64,000 bases of DNA from Chiridota heheva (Eukaryota > Echinodermata > Holothuroidea > Apodida > Chiridotidae): positions 819,001 through 883,000 of the forward strand of contig JAIGNY010001477.1 of the NCBI GenBank assembly GCA_020152595.1, written 5' to 3'. The notes beneath the pieces are model-generated. The model was given only the letters and a program-made list of their open reading frames with translations. It was not told the origin of the DNA and ran no database searches. Every line of letters begins with the position of its first letter. Within the stretch, counting starts at the first letter, position 1. A program made the translations under genes and the position numbers. This document shows, one piece after another, positions 21,076 to 31,689 of the stretch.

Positions 21076-22647
21076 TACCAAGAAAACAATTTTATCTTAT
21101 TTTTAGCAGTAAGTTAACATAAGGAAAACTCATACATTTTCTCTTTTGTCTGAGAATTTCAATAGGATTGATAAAATAATTTTTATGATAAGGCCTTAGA
21201 ATAAAAAAATAAATGGTTAATTGTTATTTCTGATTTTGTTGAGCCTTTTTTCTATTTTCATAGTGTGTAGCATATCATATTTACTTTTAGTTATGCCTTA
21301 CCTTTCATGCTATAAATATGCAATCTGGTCACATGACCTGATTCTAATGCACTTCTAACCGACCTTCAAAACGTAGTTACCAGCCAGCCCTGACCTCCAT
21401 TTACCCTCTACTAACCCTCAATTCTTTTCAGCGCATTGTTTTCACAACATCGCTGGAACTGGTTAAATTCTTTTATAAATCTAGCCTTTTTCTAAGAATT
21501 TTCTCCCTTGCAGCTTCTACCAGGCAGGTTTTTACGCTGCTCGGTCTTATACGGTTCACCTTTTCAAGTCTTTTGAGATTAGACAAGGTAGCCATGGGCC
21601 TGGGATTTCTTCGGTCCAATTAACAGGACTTTCCCGTTTAGCCTACACTTTAGGATAGAGTGTTTTTGTCTCCATCCATACAAAGGGGTTGGCTAGTTCG
21701 AGAGAGTCCCACTCTCGCGGCGGGTGTTTTTAGGCCCTAGAGCACCAAGTGTGCCTGTCTAGTGGACCTCGTGCCCCTGGGTTTAAGTGTTTTCTATCCT
21801 CGGCCCGCCTTTGCACAAGGAGAGCCTAGCGTTATACTATGCATTGTATTAACATGTTAGAATATGTTCAGTACAGGTTCTCTATGCATTAGGCCAATTT
21901 CTTCAATAGATGTTGTTGCATGCGTATTGGGTCTACGTCACCACAGGGTGTTCGAGGAGTCAAATTTTTACAGCTGCAAGGAGCTACAGTTGTTACAAGA
22001 GAGCCTATATTTTATTTAACGTTACCAGTACATATTGTGCATTTGTTTTTCTCGCATTTGATTAAGACAAAGTTTGTAATTTTCAAGCTTGAATTTTGGG
22101 GTGTTGGAGAGACCTTGAGGGGGTCTCTCCGACATCCTTTTCACAGGAGATCTAATCTTTTCTTTTTATTTCCACAGACGCCAAGTCACTCAGTGGTTAC
22201 TGTTTCTCATGCTATCCACATGCTTTTAAAAAATTTACATTCGGTGCATTTTCTCGGGTTTAAGAAAAAATTCCGTTAGTAATTTTTCCGATTTTGTTTT
22301 GTTTTGGATGTACTAAATTGCTGTGGCTTGCCTCTCTATGTTTGATGTCTTCCGCAGACCCGTCTCACCTGCATAAGGATCATAGGTACATCCCCAGTTG
22401 AGGCGTCTTGGTGTAAGTTTATATGTATGCATTTATATATAAATATTTTTACTTTTCAGATAAACGCCAAGAGGCTACATAAATCAATTAATCTCAGAGT
22501 TATAAGTTATAGTTAGACGTAAGTTACCCGAGTCTATATTGATAAGCTAAGTGGCGTCCTAGACGTCACTTACAATAAACCACTATAAAGAAGTGCCCCC
22601 TTCTCGATAAAATTACTGAGTTGTGAGAGGTGGGTATTTTTAGTGGG

Positions 22648-22730
22648 TTAACCCTTTGTACTCTGCTGTGGTCCACGGTTCCGCGATAGGGACCGGTAGG
22701 GCCACATAAAGGCGGTGCCCAAAGGGTTAT
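22648..22730. mobile_element. Short TTAA-type MITE-like unit inside the large element
   Basis: Starts TTAACCCTTTGTACTCTGC and ends GTGCCCAAAGGGTTAT, so AACCCTTTG and CAAAGGGTT are inverted. The core GGGACCGGTAGGGCCACA recurs at 23437-23458 (GGGACCGGTAGGCCCACA), followed by a diverged GGGGTTATACGTAAGT. It could also be just part of the duplicated host element. Confidence 0.45.
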
Positions 22731-22774
22731 ACGTGAGTCACAAGTGATTTCAGAGAGTCTTTTTGGTCCGTACG

Positions 22775-23065
22775 GTTCTGGTGATTAGATCCATTTCACG
22801 GCCCGTGTTCACGGCTCCGTGTCGGGTCTATTGGAAGGCTCCATACGGCTCCATTCGGGTCTATTGGACGGCTCCATACGGCTCCACAGTCCGTGTTTAC
22901 GGCTCCGTATGGGTCCATTGGACGGCTCCACAGCCCGTGTTTATGGGTCCGTACGGGTCCATTGGACGGCTGTATACGGCTCCATGGCCCGTGTTTACGG
23001 GTCTATTGGAAGGCCAGATGGCTACATAAGGTTCCGGTGAACGGGTCCGTACGGCTCCAGAGTTT
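22775..23065. repeat. GGCTCCATACGG short-motif repeats
   Basis: Repeated GGGTCCATTGGACGGCTCC, GGCTCCATACGGCTCC and GCCCGTGTTTACGG; a related set is at 23540-23740 and 24410-24620. It is CpG-rich with many CGTACG-like sites. Short Arg/Gly/Ser frames here are not supported as genes. Confidence 0.8.
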
Positions 23066-23069
23066 TGTA

Positions 23070-24370
23070 ACGGGATAATGTATACGTACGATAAACCCGG
23101 AAATAGACCTGTTAGCTACGAAGCTACGTGGTCAGGTGATAAGTGACAATCTTCGCAAAAAGTATAGCATCTGAGAGCTATTTTCTTCTTGGTCCTGTAG
23201 CCATTAGCTACGCAGTTCCATGGCCCTGTGAACTGCATTGATAAGATTGTCCGCCTTGAACGTTACAGTTCTGCAATATTTTTCATCAATATCATGGACA
23301 CGGAGGATAGGTTCCCGGGTGTCGGTGCGTTACGCGCCCAAGATGTCCTGCGATGCATGTAAACGCTTTTTTTTAGTTACGCTTCGGTGATATTTAAAAG
23401 AAAAAACCTGTGTACATCGCTGTGGATCACGATTCCATGAAGGGACCGGTAGGCCCACAAGAGGCAGCGCCCTAAGGGGTTATACGTAAGTTACAAACTT
23501 TTTTACGGCTTGTTGTAGAGCCATTAGACTACTTTCACTGGTTCATATGGGTCCGTACGTCTCCAGTGATTGGTTCCGTGCGGCCCCACGGCTTGTTTTT
23601 ATGGCCCTGTAAGGGTCCGTGACATGGCCCTACGGCTCCGTACGGACCATGGGACGGCTCCATATGGGTCCGTACAGTTTCATAGCCAACAGCTTTTGGT
23701 TCTGTACGGCTCTGCCGTATGGGTCCATTCCGCTCCATAGTTCTTTCGCGGGGTAACGTACAACAAACCCAAAATAGACCCTTTAGCTATGAAGCTACAT
23801 GGTCTGGTAGTAAGTAACAATCTTAACAAGGAGTAAAGCTTCATGAGAGCTATTTTCTTCTTGTTACCGTAGCCACCAGCTACGCAGTTCTAAGTGTGAG
23901 CTACCGTAGTAAGATTTCCATGTTGAACGTCACGGTTCCGCAAAAATTGGTGATGAGTAACAATCTTCACATGGATTATAGCGTCACTAGAGCTATTTTC
24001 TTCTTGTTACCGTAGCCATCAGCTATGCAACTCCAAGTCCGTGTGAGCTACCTTAGTAAGATTTCCACGTTGAACGTCACGGTTCCGCAAAAAATTTCAC
24101 CAGCATCATGGACACGGAGGACAAGTCCCCGAATGTTGTTGCGTTACACACCCAGGATGCCCCGCGATGGGTCGTGTGTAAGCGCTTCCTAAGCTTACGA
24201 AGCTTGGTGGTCGGTGATGAGAAAACCATCTCCACGAGAGGCATAGCATCACGAGAGCTATTTTCTCCGTGTTACGTAGTTCCACGACCGTTGGAACTAC
24301 ACTGAAGATAATTTTCGCGTTGAACGTGACGTTACGCTCAAACTATAAAGAGATTAGCGCGGTTTTATGT
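23070..24370. repeat. Internal duplications of the large element (AGAGCTATTTTCTTC block)
   Basis: The block AGAGCTATTTTCTTCTTG with GTAGCCAxxAGCTACGCAGT and GTTGAACGTxACGGTTCCGC occurs near 23174, 23848, 23989 and (diverged) 24253. Two of the copies are followed by CATCATGGACACGGAGGA-like sequence (23290-23310, 24101-24120), which starts short MDTED open frames of 65 codons or fewer with no known homology. Confidence 0.75.
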
Positions 24371-25364
24371 ACAGTGTATGGTAACTCTGGGAGTACCACA
24401 ACCTTATGGGCCCTCTGAACGGCTCCGTACCAGTCCTTACGGCTCCGTACTGGTCCCTACAGCTCCAAGACATGAGTTTACGAGTCCAGGACACAGCTTT
24501 AAAAATCTATACAGTTCCGTAGCTACATTCTACAAGCCATTACGGCTACATTGTGCGGTCCCGTACGGGCCCTTATGCTTTATGCTTTCAGACCCTAGCC
24601 TTACACGGTTCTGGTGAACGGGCCGTTACGGCCCCCACAGGACCTACACGGGATAACGTACAACGTATGGTTAACCCGGATAATACAATTTCAGGATAAT
24701 GCGACGGATGCGACAGAAGCAATCTCTTAAAGTAGTCGACACTGTTCGTGGAACAACCGAGGTATGCACTCGGGTTCGAGGCATAGCCCTTTTACGGGAT
24801 TTCTCATGCTGTGTTCGGGAAAATGCATATCGCGTTTTTTTCCCTTGTTCTTTTGCCTGACTTACTTTGCGAAGTTTGTGTTACCCCGCTAACTTTTTCT
24901 TTTATGCAGTTACGCCCTAACAAATTTTTCCCCTGTCCGAGAATTCTTCAATTCGTTTTAGCTAGTACACGCTTCGTTCCCAATCGTATTTTACTAGCCG
25001 GTTTCGTCTCGTAGACGAACTCAGTGCGTTTTTGGCGTTATTGTAGCCACTACTATGATATTCATATCGTGTCCAAACGCTTTTCCGGTTGGCATGTTTT
25101 CCGAGTTTCTAACTCGGGTTTATGCGACGTTTGCCTCAGTTACTGTTAACGAATAGTGCCTTGTTCGGTTTGACTGTAACTAGAAGTGGTTTACTATGTT
25201 TAAATACTTCCCACTCTGAGGTCTTTCATCCTTAAAAGGAGAAGGAATTTCGTCCTTTAAGCAGGATAAGACTAGTGCGAGTTTTAGTACCAGCCTTTAG
25301 AAAATTGTATTGCGACCTGAACTCCCTTCCTTTCTATCCTCGGTTGCAATCTGATTGCATATTT

Positions 25365-25450
25365 ATAGCATGGAAGGTAAGGTATAACTAGAAGTGAATT
25401 TACCCTGCTAAGCGTAGCGGGGACATTTACGAGAGTTATACTTACCTTCC
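25365..25450. repeat. Internal palindrome with CTAAGCGTAG hairpin
   Basis: GCATGGAAGGTAAGGTATAA on the left and TTATACTTACCTTCCATGC on the right are inverted, with a central CCCTGCTAAGCGTAGCGGGG. The same centre in the opposite sense (CCCCGCTACGCTTAGCGGGG) is at 25650-25669. Confidence 0.85.
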
Positions 25451-25789
25451 ATGCATCCCGTCCCGCCTCTCCTCTCGTTCAGGCCTTGGTGGAATGTTAA
25501 GTGAAGGTTAGTAGAGGTTATATGGAGGTCAGGACTGGGCTGGTAACTACGTTTTTAAGGTCCTTTAGAAGTGCGTTAGAATTTAGGTCATGTGACCAGA
25601 TTGCATATTCATAGCATAGAAGGTAAGTATAACTCTCGTAAATATCCCCGCTACGCTTAGCGGGGTAAATTTTGTTCTAGTTATGCTTAAGTTGATGCTA
25701 CCTGCCCATACATATCTAGATTGAATCAAAGTTTGTATATATGGACATCAGTCAATGGCCAAACATTACAAATGACAAAATATACAGAA

Positions 25790-26082
25790 AAAACAGAACT
25801 GCAATCCATAAGTGAAACAAATTTTGAAAGAAGATGGAAAAAATAGGACACATACTACGAAGAGATATTACACCACAGCGGCTTTGGCATGGACCCAGAC
25901 GGCAGAAGAAAGCGAGGAAGATTGAAAACAACCTGGAGACGGACGGTCGAAAAAGAGAAGGGAAATGCTGGGATGGAGTAGCTGAAACGAAGTCAAAGAG
26001 GTGGCCCGAGATAGAGGAAAGTGGAATTCTGTGATCAAAGCCCCAATCTCCACAAGACGGAGAAGGGAGCAGTAAGGTAAGG
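25790..26082 (+). mobile_element. Non-LTR retrotransposon 3' end (RT C-terminal tail)
   Basis: Across broken frames it reads KIGHILRRD and then MDPDGRRKRGRLKTTWRRTV, EKE, near 25830-25960. This matches the widespread retrotransposon C-terminal pattern W.GHVLR...W.P.GKRKRGRPK.TWRRT. It ends about 47 nt before the acceptor of exon K. Sense orientation; clearly decayed. Confidence 0.85.
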
Positions 26083-26128
26083 TGATATATCGGTATCATC
26101 AATTAATTTTATTACTTGTTATTTGCAG

Positions 26129-26257
26129 CTCTCTCATGAAGATGGTCCCACAAAACGAAGCAAACATTCAACCCCAGAGGACCACACAGAAAGAGATCTG
26201 CTCCACATCATTGCCCTGTGTGGGTCAAGAATTCCATTTATCCTACTCTGTGAAAAG
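26129..26257 (+). CDS. MED14: MED14 exon K
   Basis: A 129-nt exon, 43 codons in phase 0. It reads LSHEDGPTKRSKHSTPEDHT, ERDLLHIIALCGSRIPFILL and CEK. The second part aligns to vertebrate [25 protein letters not shown]; the KRSK cluster continues the basic stretch begun in exon J. The acceptor is GTTATTTGCAG and the donor is AAG/GTAACT. Confidence 0.93.
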
Positions 26258-26261
26258 GTAA

Positions 26262-26602
26262 CTGATAAACCATTGGATATGTCTGTAAAGTAGTAAAACA
26301 ATCTAGCAAAAGTTATTATATTTTACCACCTGAAGAAAGTCAAGGAAATTTCAAAGTAAAAAAGGTTTAATGAATTTTCCCTAAAAATACATTAATGATT
26401 GTTAAGAATAAGGATGTGGGTGCCAACCTTCCATAGTAGACTTACTACACTAGTTATTTCTACACAGATAAGATAGAGCCTAAAACTTGAGTATCTTCTT
26501 AATGGAATGAGATTTTGAAAAGCTCTTTCTTCATCATTTTGTTTCTTTTGAAGTCCTCTTTCATATAAGATGAACTGACTTGACCCCCCTGAACTAATCC
26601 TT
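26262..26602 (+). mobile_element. TTAA-flanked MITE family T, right part
   Basis: Contains ACCATTGGATATGTCTGTAA, CACCTGAAGAAAGTC, AATGGAATGAGATTTTG, TCATTTTGTTTCTTTTGAAG and the terminus CCCTGAACTAATCCTTTAA. The left terminus is absent, replaced by sequence next to the donor of exon K. Confidence 0.8.
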
Positions 26603-26943
26603 TAACTCTTACTCTACTTATCACCATTTTGGGTGCCCTTTCTTTGACTCCGCCTCCCAGGCGCATTTAAAAAAAAGTGCTGGTAGAGTAAGGGTTAATT
26701 AAGCCGCGACAAGTATGCCAACTCAAAAATATATGCAGCATGGTCCAGGTGAGTGGCCCACTGGGTCACTTAAGCAGAACGAGCTTGACTTTGCTGCTTG
26801 GAAGACAGAGGACCCTTCAATAATTAGCCTGTGCTTAAACCTTACTCTACCACGTATCAATATTATTGCAGTTTTGGGTGCCTCGCCCTTGGCCGCACCT
26901 CCCAGGCGCATTTTCAAAAAAGTGCAGGTAGAGTAAGGGTTAA
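26602..26943 (+). mobile_element. Composite of two TTAA MITEs (family P) with spacer
   Basis: First unit 26602-26698: TTAACTCTTACTCTACTTAT to GTGCTGGTAGAGTAAGGGTT, AA. Second unit 26835-26943: TTAAACCTTACTCTACCACG to GTGCAGGTAGAGTAAGGGTT, AA. Both share the core TTTTGGGTGCC and CGCCTCCCAGGCGCATTT and have about 16-bp inverted ends inside TTAA. The spacer AGCCGCGACAAGTATGCC to AGCCTGTGCTT recurs, with the same two units, at 40305-40593. Termini and TTAA are piggyBac-like. Confidence 0.8.
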
Positions 26944-27187
26944 ATGTCCACAGAAAAATAAAGTTTAATCCTGAGCCATGAAAAGGATCACTGTCTATTG
27001 AAGAAAATTACCCGAAAAATTTTTTGAAAATTAAAAATTTACTAGGGGCAAATCATCACCAAATTATTTGGGCGATATAAATACCTTATAAATTTATTAT
27101 TATGTTTTATTTCCTGAATATGTATACTGGTATATTCTGCTACTAACATTTCACTGATGGAATTTTTCCAGAGGGGGCAAGTTAATC

Positions 27188-28168
27188 CTGAACAGAACAC
27201 CAGTTAATGTAGGTTAACTCATCACCTGACTCCTTACTGAATACACTACTAGATCTATACGCCACTGGATCTATACTCCTGAACAGAACACCAGTCGATG
27301 TAGGTTAACTCATCACCTGACCCCCACTGAATACACCACTAGATCTATACTCCACTGAACAGAACACCAGTCAATGTAGGTTAACTCATCACCTGACCCC
27401 CACTGAATACACCACTAGATCTATACTCCACTGAACAGAACACCAGTCAATGTAGGTTAACTCATCACCTGACCCCCACTGAATACACCACTAGATCTAT
27501 ACTCCACTGAACAGAACACCAATCAATGTAGCTTAACTCATCACCTGACCCCCACTGAATACACCACTAGATCTATACGCCACTGAACAGAACACCAGTC
27601 AATGTGGGTTAACTCATTTACTGACCCTTTACTGAATACGCCACTAGATCTATACTCCACTGAACAGAACACCAATCAATGTAGGTTAACTCATCACCTG
27701 ACCCCCACTGAATACACCACTAGATCTATACTCCACTGAACAGAACACCAGTCAATGTAGGTTAACTCATCACCTGACCCCCACTGAATAAACCACTAGA
27801 TCTATACGCCACTGAACAGAACACCAGTCAATGTAGGTTAACTCATTACCTGACCCTTTACTGAATACGCCACTAGATCTATACTCCACTGAACAGAACA
27901 CCAATCAATGTAGGTTAACTCATTACCTGACCCCCACTGAATACGCTACTAGATCTATACTCTACTGAACAGAACACCAGTCAATGTAGGTTAACTCATT
28001 TACTGACCCCCTACTGAATATGCCACTAGATCTACACTCCACTGAACAGAACACCAGTCAATGTAGGTTAACTCATCACTTGACCCCCCCCCCTCCCCCC
28101 TACTGAATACACCACTAGATCTATACGCCACTGAACAGAACACCAGTCAATGTAGATTAACTCATCAG
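27188..28168. repeat. Satellite-like array, 76-bp unit
   Basis: About 13 copies of a 76-bp unit with CTGAACAGAACACCAGTCAA, TGTAGGTTAACTCATCACCT, GACCCCCACTGAATACACCA and CTAGATCTATACTCCA. Variants CCTTTACTG/CATTTACTG and ACGCCACTG recur in patterned order, suggesting higher-order duplication. One copy (28083) has an expanded C/T run. No open frame. Confidence 0.96.
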
Positions 28169-28429
28169 CAACATTAATGCTCATTTTTAAATGTATAGTT
28201 TGAAGAAAGTGCAGCGTAGTGTTTTGCTCAAGGACACATGATGTAAATTGAGTACAATAAGTTCTTAGATCGAGTTTGATGCTCTAATCTTCTGAGTGAC
28301 TTCGTTTCTTAAAGGCTTCCATCAATAAAAGATTTAAAAGCATTCATTTTACAACGTGTGAATTTAGTTGCTGTGAATTTTTTTAACGTCGTCTATTGTT
28401 CGAGGTCAAGGAATTTTATGAGCATATCA

Positions 28430-28535
28430 ATCTCCTCTTGTTTTCTTTCCTTTCTACCTCTAAAATAATCTAACCTCTCAGGCACAATTTGACCCTGGTT
28501 GTCATGGTGCCATTAAGCCCTCATCAAACAAAAAA
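28430..28535 (+). mobile_element. LINE family R, extreme 3' end
   Basis: CTACCTCTAAAATAATCTAA, CCTCTCAGGCACAATTTGAC, CATGGTGCCATTAAGCCCTC and ATCAAACAAA. Severely 5'-truncated, sense orientation. The rest of the intron 28536-29353 shows no recognised feature; a 75-codon open frame at 28668-28895 has no known similarity. Confidence 0.82.
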
Positions 28536-29353
28536 ACATATAAGCACACAAAATGGTTATTTAAATCCATAGCAGCATTTACCATGTATGTCAATGGACA
28601 TTTAGTTCTAGTTGGCAATATTTACATACTTTCAGCCATAGTTTTGTGATCCAGAGCTGTCTGAGGTTTGTATCATCCAGGGTCATCTTTGGGATTTGTT
28701 AAGTCCTTTAGTGTATATTGTTACATTTTGGCTGGTTCCCGGGTGTGCAATTATTACTTTATTTATCTCCTTCTAGCACAGGTTTTCTCCCAGTGTTTGC
28801 ACCTTTTTGGCTTAAGCTGCGTGCGTACCTGGTGCTTACTGCTATTGCCTTTTACATCCACAAATATCTTATATAAAGCAAGCCTCCCCCCCTAACAGGC
28901 ATCATTTTGCAATCCTTTGTCATACAAATTCGTTTCTTTTTTTGTTGCAAATATTATTTTCAATAAAGGTTGCGACAAATGTCAAAATAAATCTGTGTCT
29001 TCTCATGCTGTTGTGTGTTTGAGTAAAGCTTTGAAATATCCAAACCTTCACTAGAAATGGTTTACAATTGTGATTTCAATCTGTATTCTCAGATAAATCT
29101 GTTTATAACAAATATGGATTGTGATTTGATCAGAGACTGCTTGAGATTATGCGGAATATTTCAAATCTATGGACAGACATTTTCCTGATATAAAGTGCAG
29201 CCAGAAGTATTTAGGTAATGAAATGACGCAAATATGTATTGCAAAAGTGAGCATTGGCGTAGTAGAAAAATACACTTCTAAATTTTTCATTTGTACCTTA
29301 AATTTTGCAGAATTTCTGTGAATTTTACCTCGGTTATGTTTTTTTGTTTGCAG

Positions 29354-29545
29354 TTCAGTAAGGAGCAAATACCTCACCAAGGCGTGCAGCCGGATGTGGG
29401 CAACACGGGCCTTGTCGTAAAACTTTGCCAACTCCCACCATGCCCCTCTGTTTCCAAGGAAACAAATGATGCATTGTCCTCTGCGCTTCTCAGCTGCTCG
29501 ATCCGTCTCTTGCACAAAAAGTCGACCAGTTTTTGGCAGGTCCAG
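29354..29545 (+). CDS. MED14: MED14 exon L
   Basis: A 192-nt exon, 64 codons in phase 0. It reads FSKEQIPHQGVQPDVGNTGL, VVKLCQLPPCPSVSKETNDA, LSSALLSCSIRLLHKKSTSF and WQVQ. The hallmark IPHQGVQ and LxxPPC match vertebrate [27 protein letters not shown] and ALDRSLLDCTFRLQ. The acceptor is TTTGTTTGCAG and the donor is CAG/GTATGT (a weaker GTCCAG donor 6 nt upstream is less likely). Confidence 0.97.
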
Positions 29546-29802
29546 GTATGTCATCTTTTGGGTGTGAGACGTGAAATGTTCTCTATGTGTTACTTTTGTT
29601 TGATGGTTTGAAGGGTCTAACATTGTTGGAACCCATGTAGTATTTATACACACAGATGTACGAGTGGAAATTTTGTTGATTAAGGATCAGGATTAATAGA
29701 TCACTAGTACAAATCTGCCCATATTGGTTGAAAGGTTTATAGCACCACGAAAAGAGCCAGGGATCCCATAAAAACGGGCAAAAAATGGGCATTTTGCATT
29801 AC

Positions 29803-30040
29803 TACCGACTGTGGTGTAGTGGTTATCACACGTGTCTACAGACCACGAGGCCCTGGGTTGGGTAGACACGCCAGAACTTCTTATCAAAGGCTGTAGACAT
29901 CGACTTGGTTGTCGATGTCATGTCTGTCCGTACGTTGTACATGTGTTTTCGTCCGGGTCATATTAAACGTTTCCTGATAGCATTGTTACTATCATAACCG
30001 AATATGCAGGCGACGACTCTGTCATTGTAATTGTGTGTTC
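29803..30040 (+). mobile_element. SINE-1 copy lacking the B box
   Basis: The head GACTGTGGTGTAGTGGTTAT (A box TGGTGTAGTGG) is intact. CCCTGGGTTGGGTAGAC lacks the 12-nt CAAGCCTGGGTT segment that carries the B box in the 59508 copy, a deletion between CTGGGTT direct repeats. The body continues GTTGTCGATGTCATGTCTGT to CGACGACTCTGTCATTG. Confidence 0.9.
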
Positions 30041-30230
30041 ATTTGTCAAGCATTTTTTTGTAGCTTTGAATTTTCAGGCCTTAACCATTTAAAAAAAAAT
30101 CACTTTTATGATGACATACTTGGTTATTGGTATAAAACAAACGAGTTTGTCTAACAATTGATGTTAATCCCTCAATAGGGTTACATGCCATGCGAACCGT
30201 ATGTACACACAGGACCTGGAATAAATCTAC

Positions 30231-30591
30231 GGTTCTGGGATTATAACCACAGGAAAAGACAGGAATTTTGGGGTTATAACCACGGGAGAAGACAAGAATT
30301 GTGGGGTTACAACCACGGAAAAAGACAGGAATTCTGGGGTTATAACTACGGAAAAAGACAGGAATTCTGGGGTTATAACTGCGGGGAAAAGACAGGAATT
30401 AACCATGGGAAAAGACAGGAATTCTGGGGTTATAACCACGGGAAAAGACAGGAATTCTGGGGTTATAACTACGGGGAAAAGACAGGAATTCTGGGGTTAT
30501 AACTACAGGGAAAAGACAGGAATTCTGGGGTTATAACCGCGGGAAAAGACAGGAATTCTGGGGTTATAACCGCGGGAAAAAACAGGAATTT
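30231..30591. repeat. Minisatellite, 33-bp unit
   Basis: About 11 copies of GGGGTTATAACCACGGGAAA, then AGACAGGAATTCT; one copy is shortened (30390-30412). As 33 is a multiple of three it gives a periodic RQEFWGYNHGK frame on +, which I regard as an artefact. Confidence 0.95.
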
Positions 30592-30634
30592 GCAGGAAGA
30601 AGTATTTTTTGGATTGATTGAATTAGCAACAGCT

Positions 30635-30840
30635 AGTATATGTGGTAAATATGTGCTCTAAAACACCCCATCAACGTGTGATGAATAGTACATAACAAAA
30701 GAGGGCAGCATATAAGATGTATTCACTACAATGATATTATTTCTGTCATGATATTTGGTGGGTAGATTTTCGACATCTTTTTTCAGAACCATGGGAAATT
30801 TTATAATTAATTCTAGCTCTGTGTATACATATTGCGATCA
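30635..30840 (+). mobile_element. Dispersed repeat family Q (pair with 49650-49860)
   Basis: Shares GTGTGATGAATAG, ATATAAGATGTATTCAC, GATTTTCGACA and GAACCATGGGAAATTT with the second copy in the same order and orientation. Ends and type not defined. Confidence 0.6.
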
Positions 30841-30892
30841 TGTCTTTGATTTCAGTCTTTGCATATATATTTCAAAGTAACATGAGTAAACC

Positions 30893-31165
30893 CCTAGCTT
30901 GAGTCCAGAAAGAGGCAGGGTATCACTGACCACAAAGGGCATTTATAAGGCATTAGGGGACTGAGAGAAGGCATCAAGGGCACTTTGAGGGCACCTGAAT
31001 GTAAATAAGGAAGTAATCAATACAACGGGTAGTGTACCTGCATCTTATTATATTGGGGACTGGAATCAGCATGAATTGACAAAATAGTTCTTAAAAGAAT
31101 ATTTGTGTGAACAAAATGTGAAAAGGGGCAGAGTGGAGGCAATGAGGGACTGGATGGAGCACCCC
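30893..31165 (+). mobile_element. Dispersed element family S, unexpanded copy
   Basis: Parallel to 15090-15370: AACCCCTAGCTTGAGTCCAG, GGGCATTTATAAGGCATTAG, GTAAATAAGGAAGTAATCAA and AAAATAGTTCTTAAAAGAAT. At its end (31128-31160) GGGGCAGAGTGGAGGCAATG, AGGGACTGG is present about once, whereas at 15335 the same sequence is a 17-copy array. Confidence 0.82.
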
Positions 31166-31344
31166 TCTGAAAAAGTGAACTAGGGGCCTGATGAATGGAG
31201 GACATTTTGGTTTGTAGGCAGGCATTTATCTTTGACTTTTCCATTGTAAACAATTTTGTTGTTGCATTTTATATAAAGAGTTCGTATCGGGACACAAAGC
31301 AGGCTATGTATTTTATTTTGTTGCATTGTGATATGAGCTGGAGA

Positions 31345-31683
31345 TTTTTAATTACTGTTTTCGATGGATTAAGCGCACCTGCTCTAATAAGCGCCCACCC
31401 AACATTTTTTTACTGATAACCTAATTTATTGGATTGATTTGAAGATGCAAAATACTCCAATTTTGCTACATTATTTGCTTATTTTGTGTCTAAAGCTCAC
31501 AATGTTTTCGTGGTGGTTATTGTGAGACTAGTATAGAACCAGTTTACACAATGTAGTTCAAAAGCACACTGTACATGCCCACCAGAGCATGGATGCTTAT
31601 CAGGAAGAAACTTTGGGCCTGAAAGGTGGTGCATTTCTATTTTTGGAAAAGCCGCGGGTGCTTATTATGTAAAATATGGTATT
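31345..31683 (-). mobile_element. MITE family M, reverse copy
   Basis: Starts around TTACTGTTTTCGATGGATTA with AATAAGCGCCCACCCAACAT and ends CGCGGGTGCTTATTATGTAA, AATATGGTA: the reverse of 9513-9778, more diverged at the tips. Confidence 0.65.
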
Positions 31684-31689
31684 TTAAGA

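Larger units (their letters stand above)
21289..25690. mobile_element. 4.4-kb element with about 130-bp terminal inverted repeats
   Basis: The left end (21289-21420) has AGTTATGCCTTACCTTTCAT, AAATATGCAATCTGGTCACA, AACGTAGTTACCAGCCAGCC and TGACCTCCATTTACC. The right end (25501-25633) carries the reverse complement with scattered changes (GGAGGTCAGGACTGGGCTGG, GTCATGTGACCAGATTGCAT). A hairpin at 25640-25690 extends the right end. The interior is unusually CpG-rich for this window and has internal duplications, but I see no transposase, reverse transcriptase or recombinase motif. It lies in the intron between exons J and K. A solo end is at 44234-44345. Likely a non-autonomous or decayed element; DIRS-type and DNA-transposon origins are both possible. 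Confidence 0.72.
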
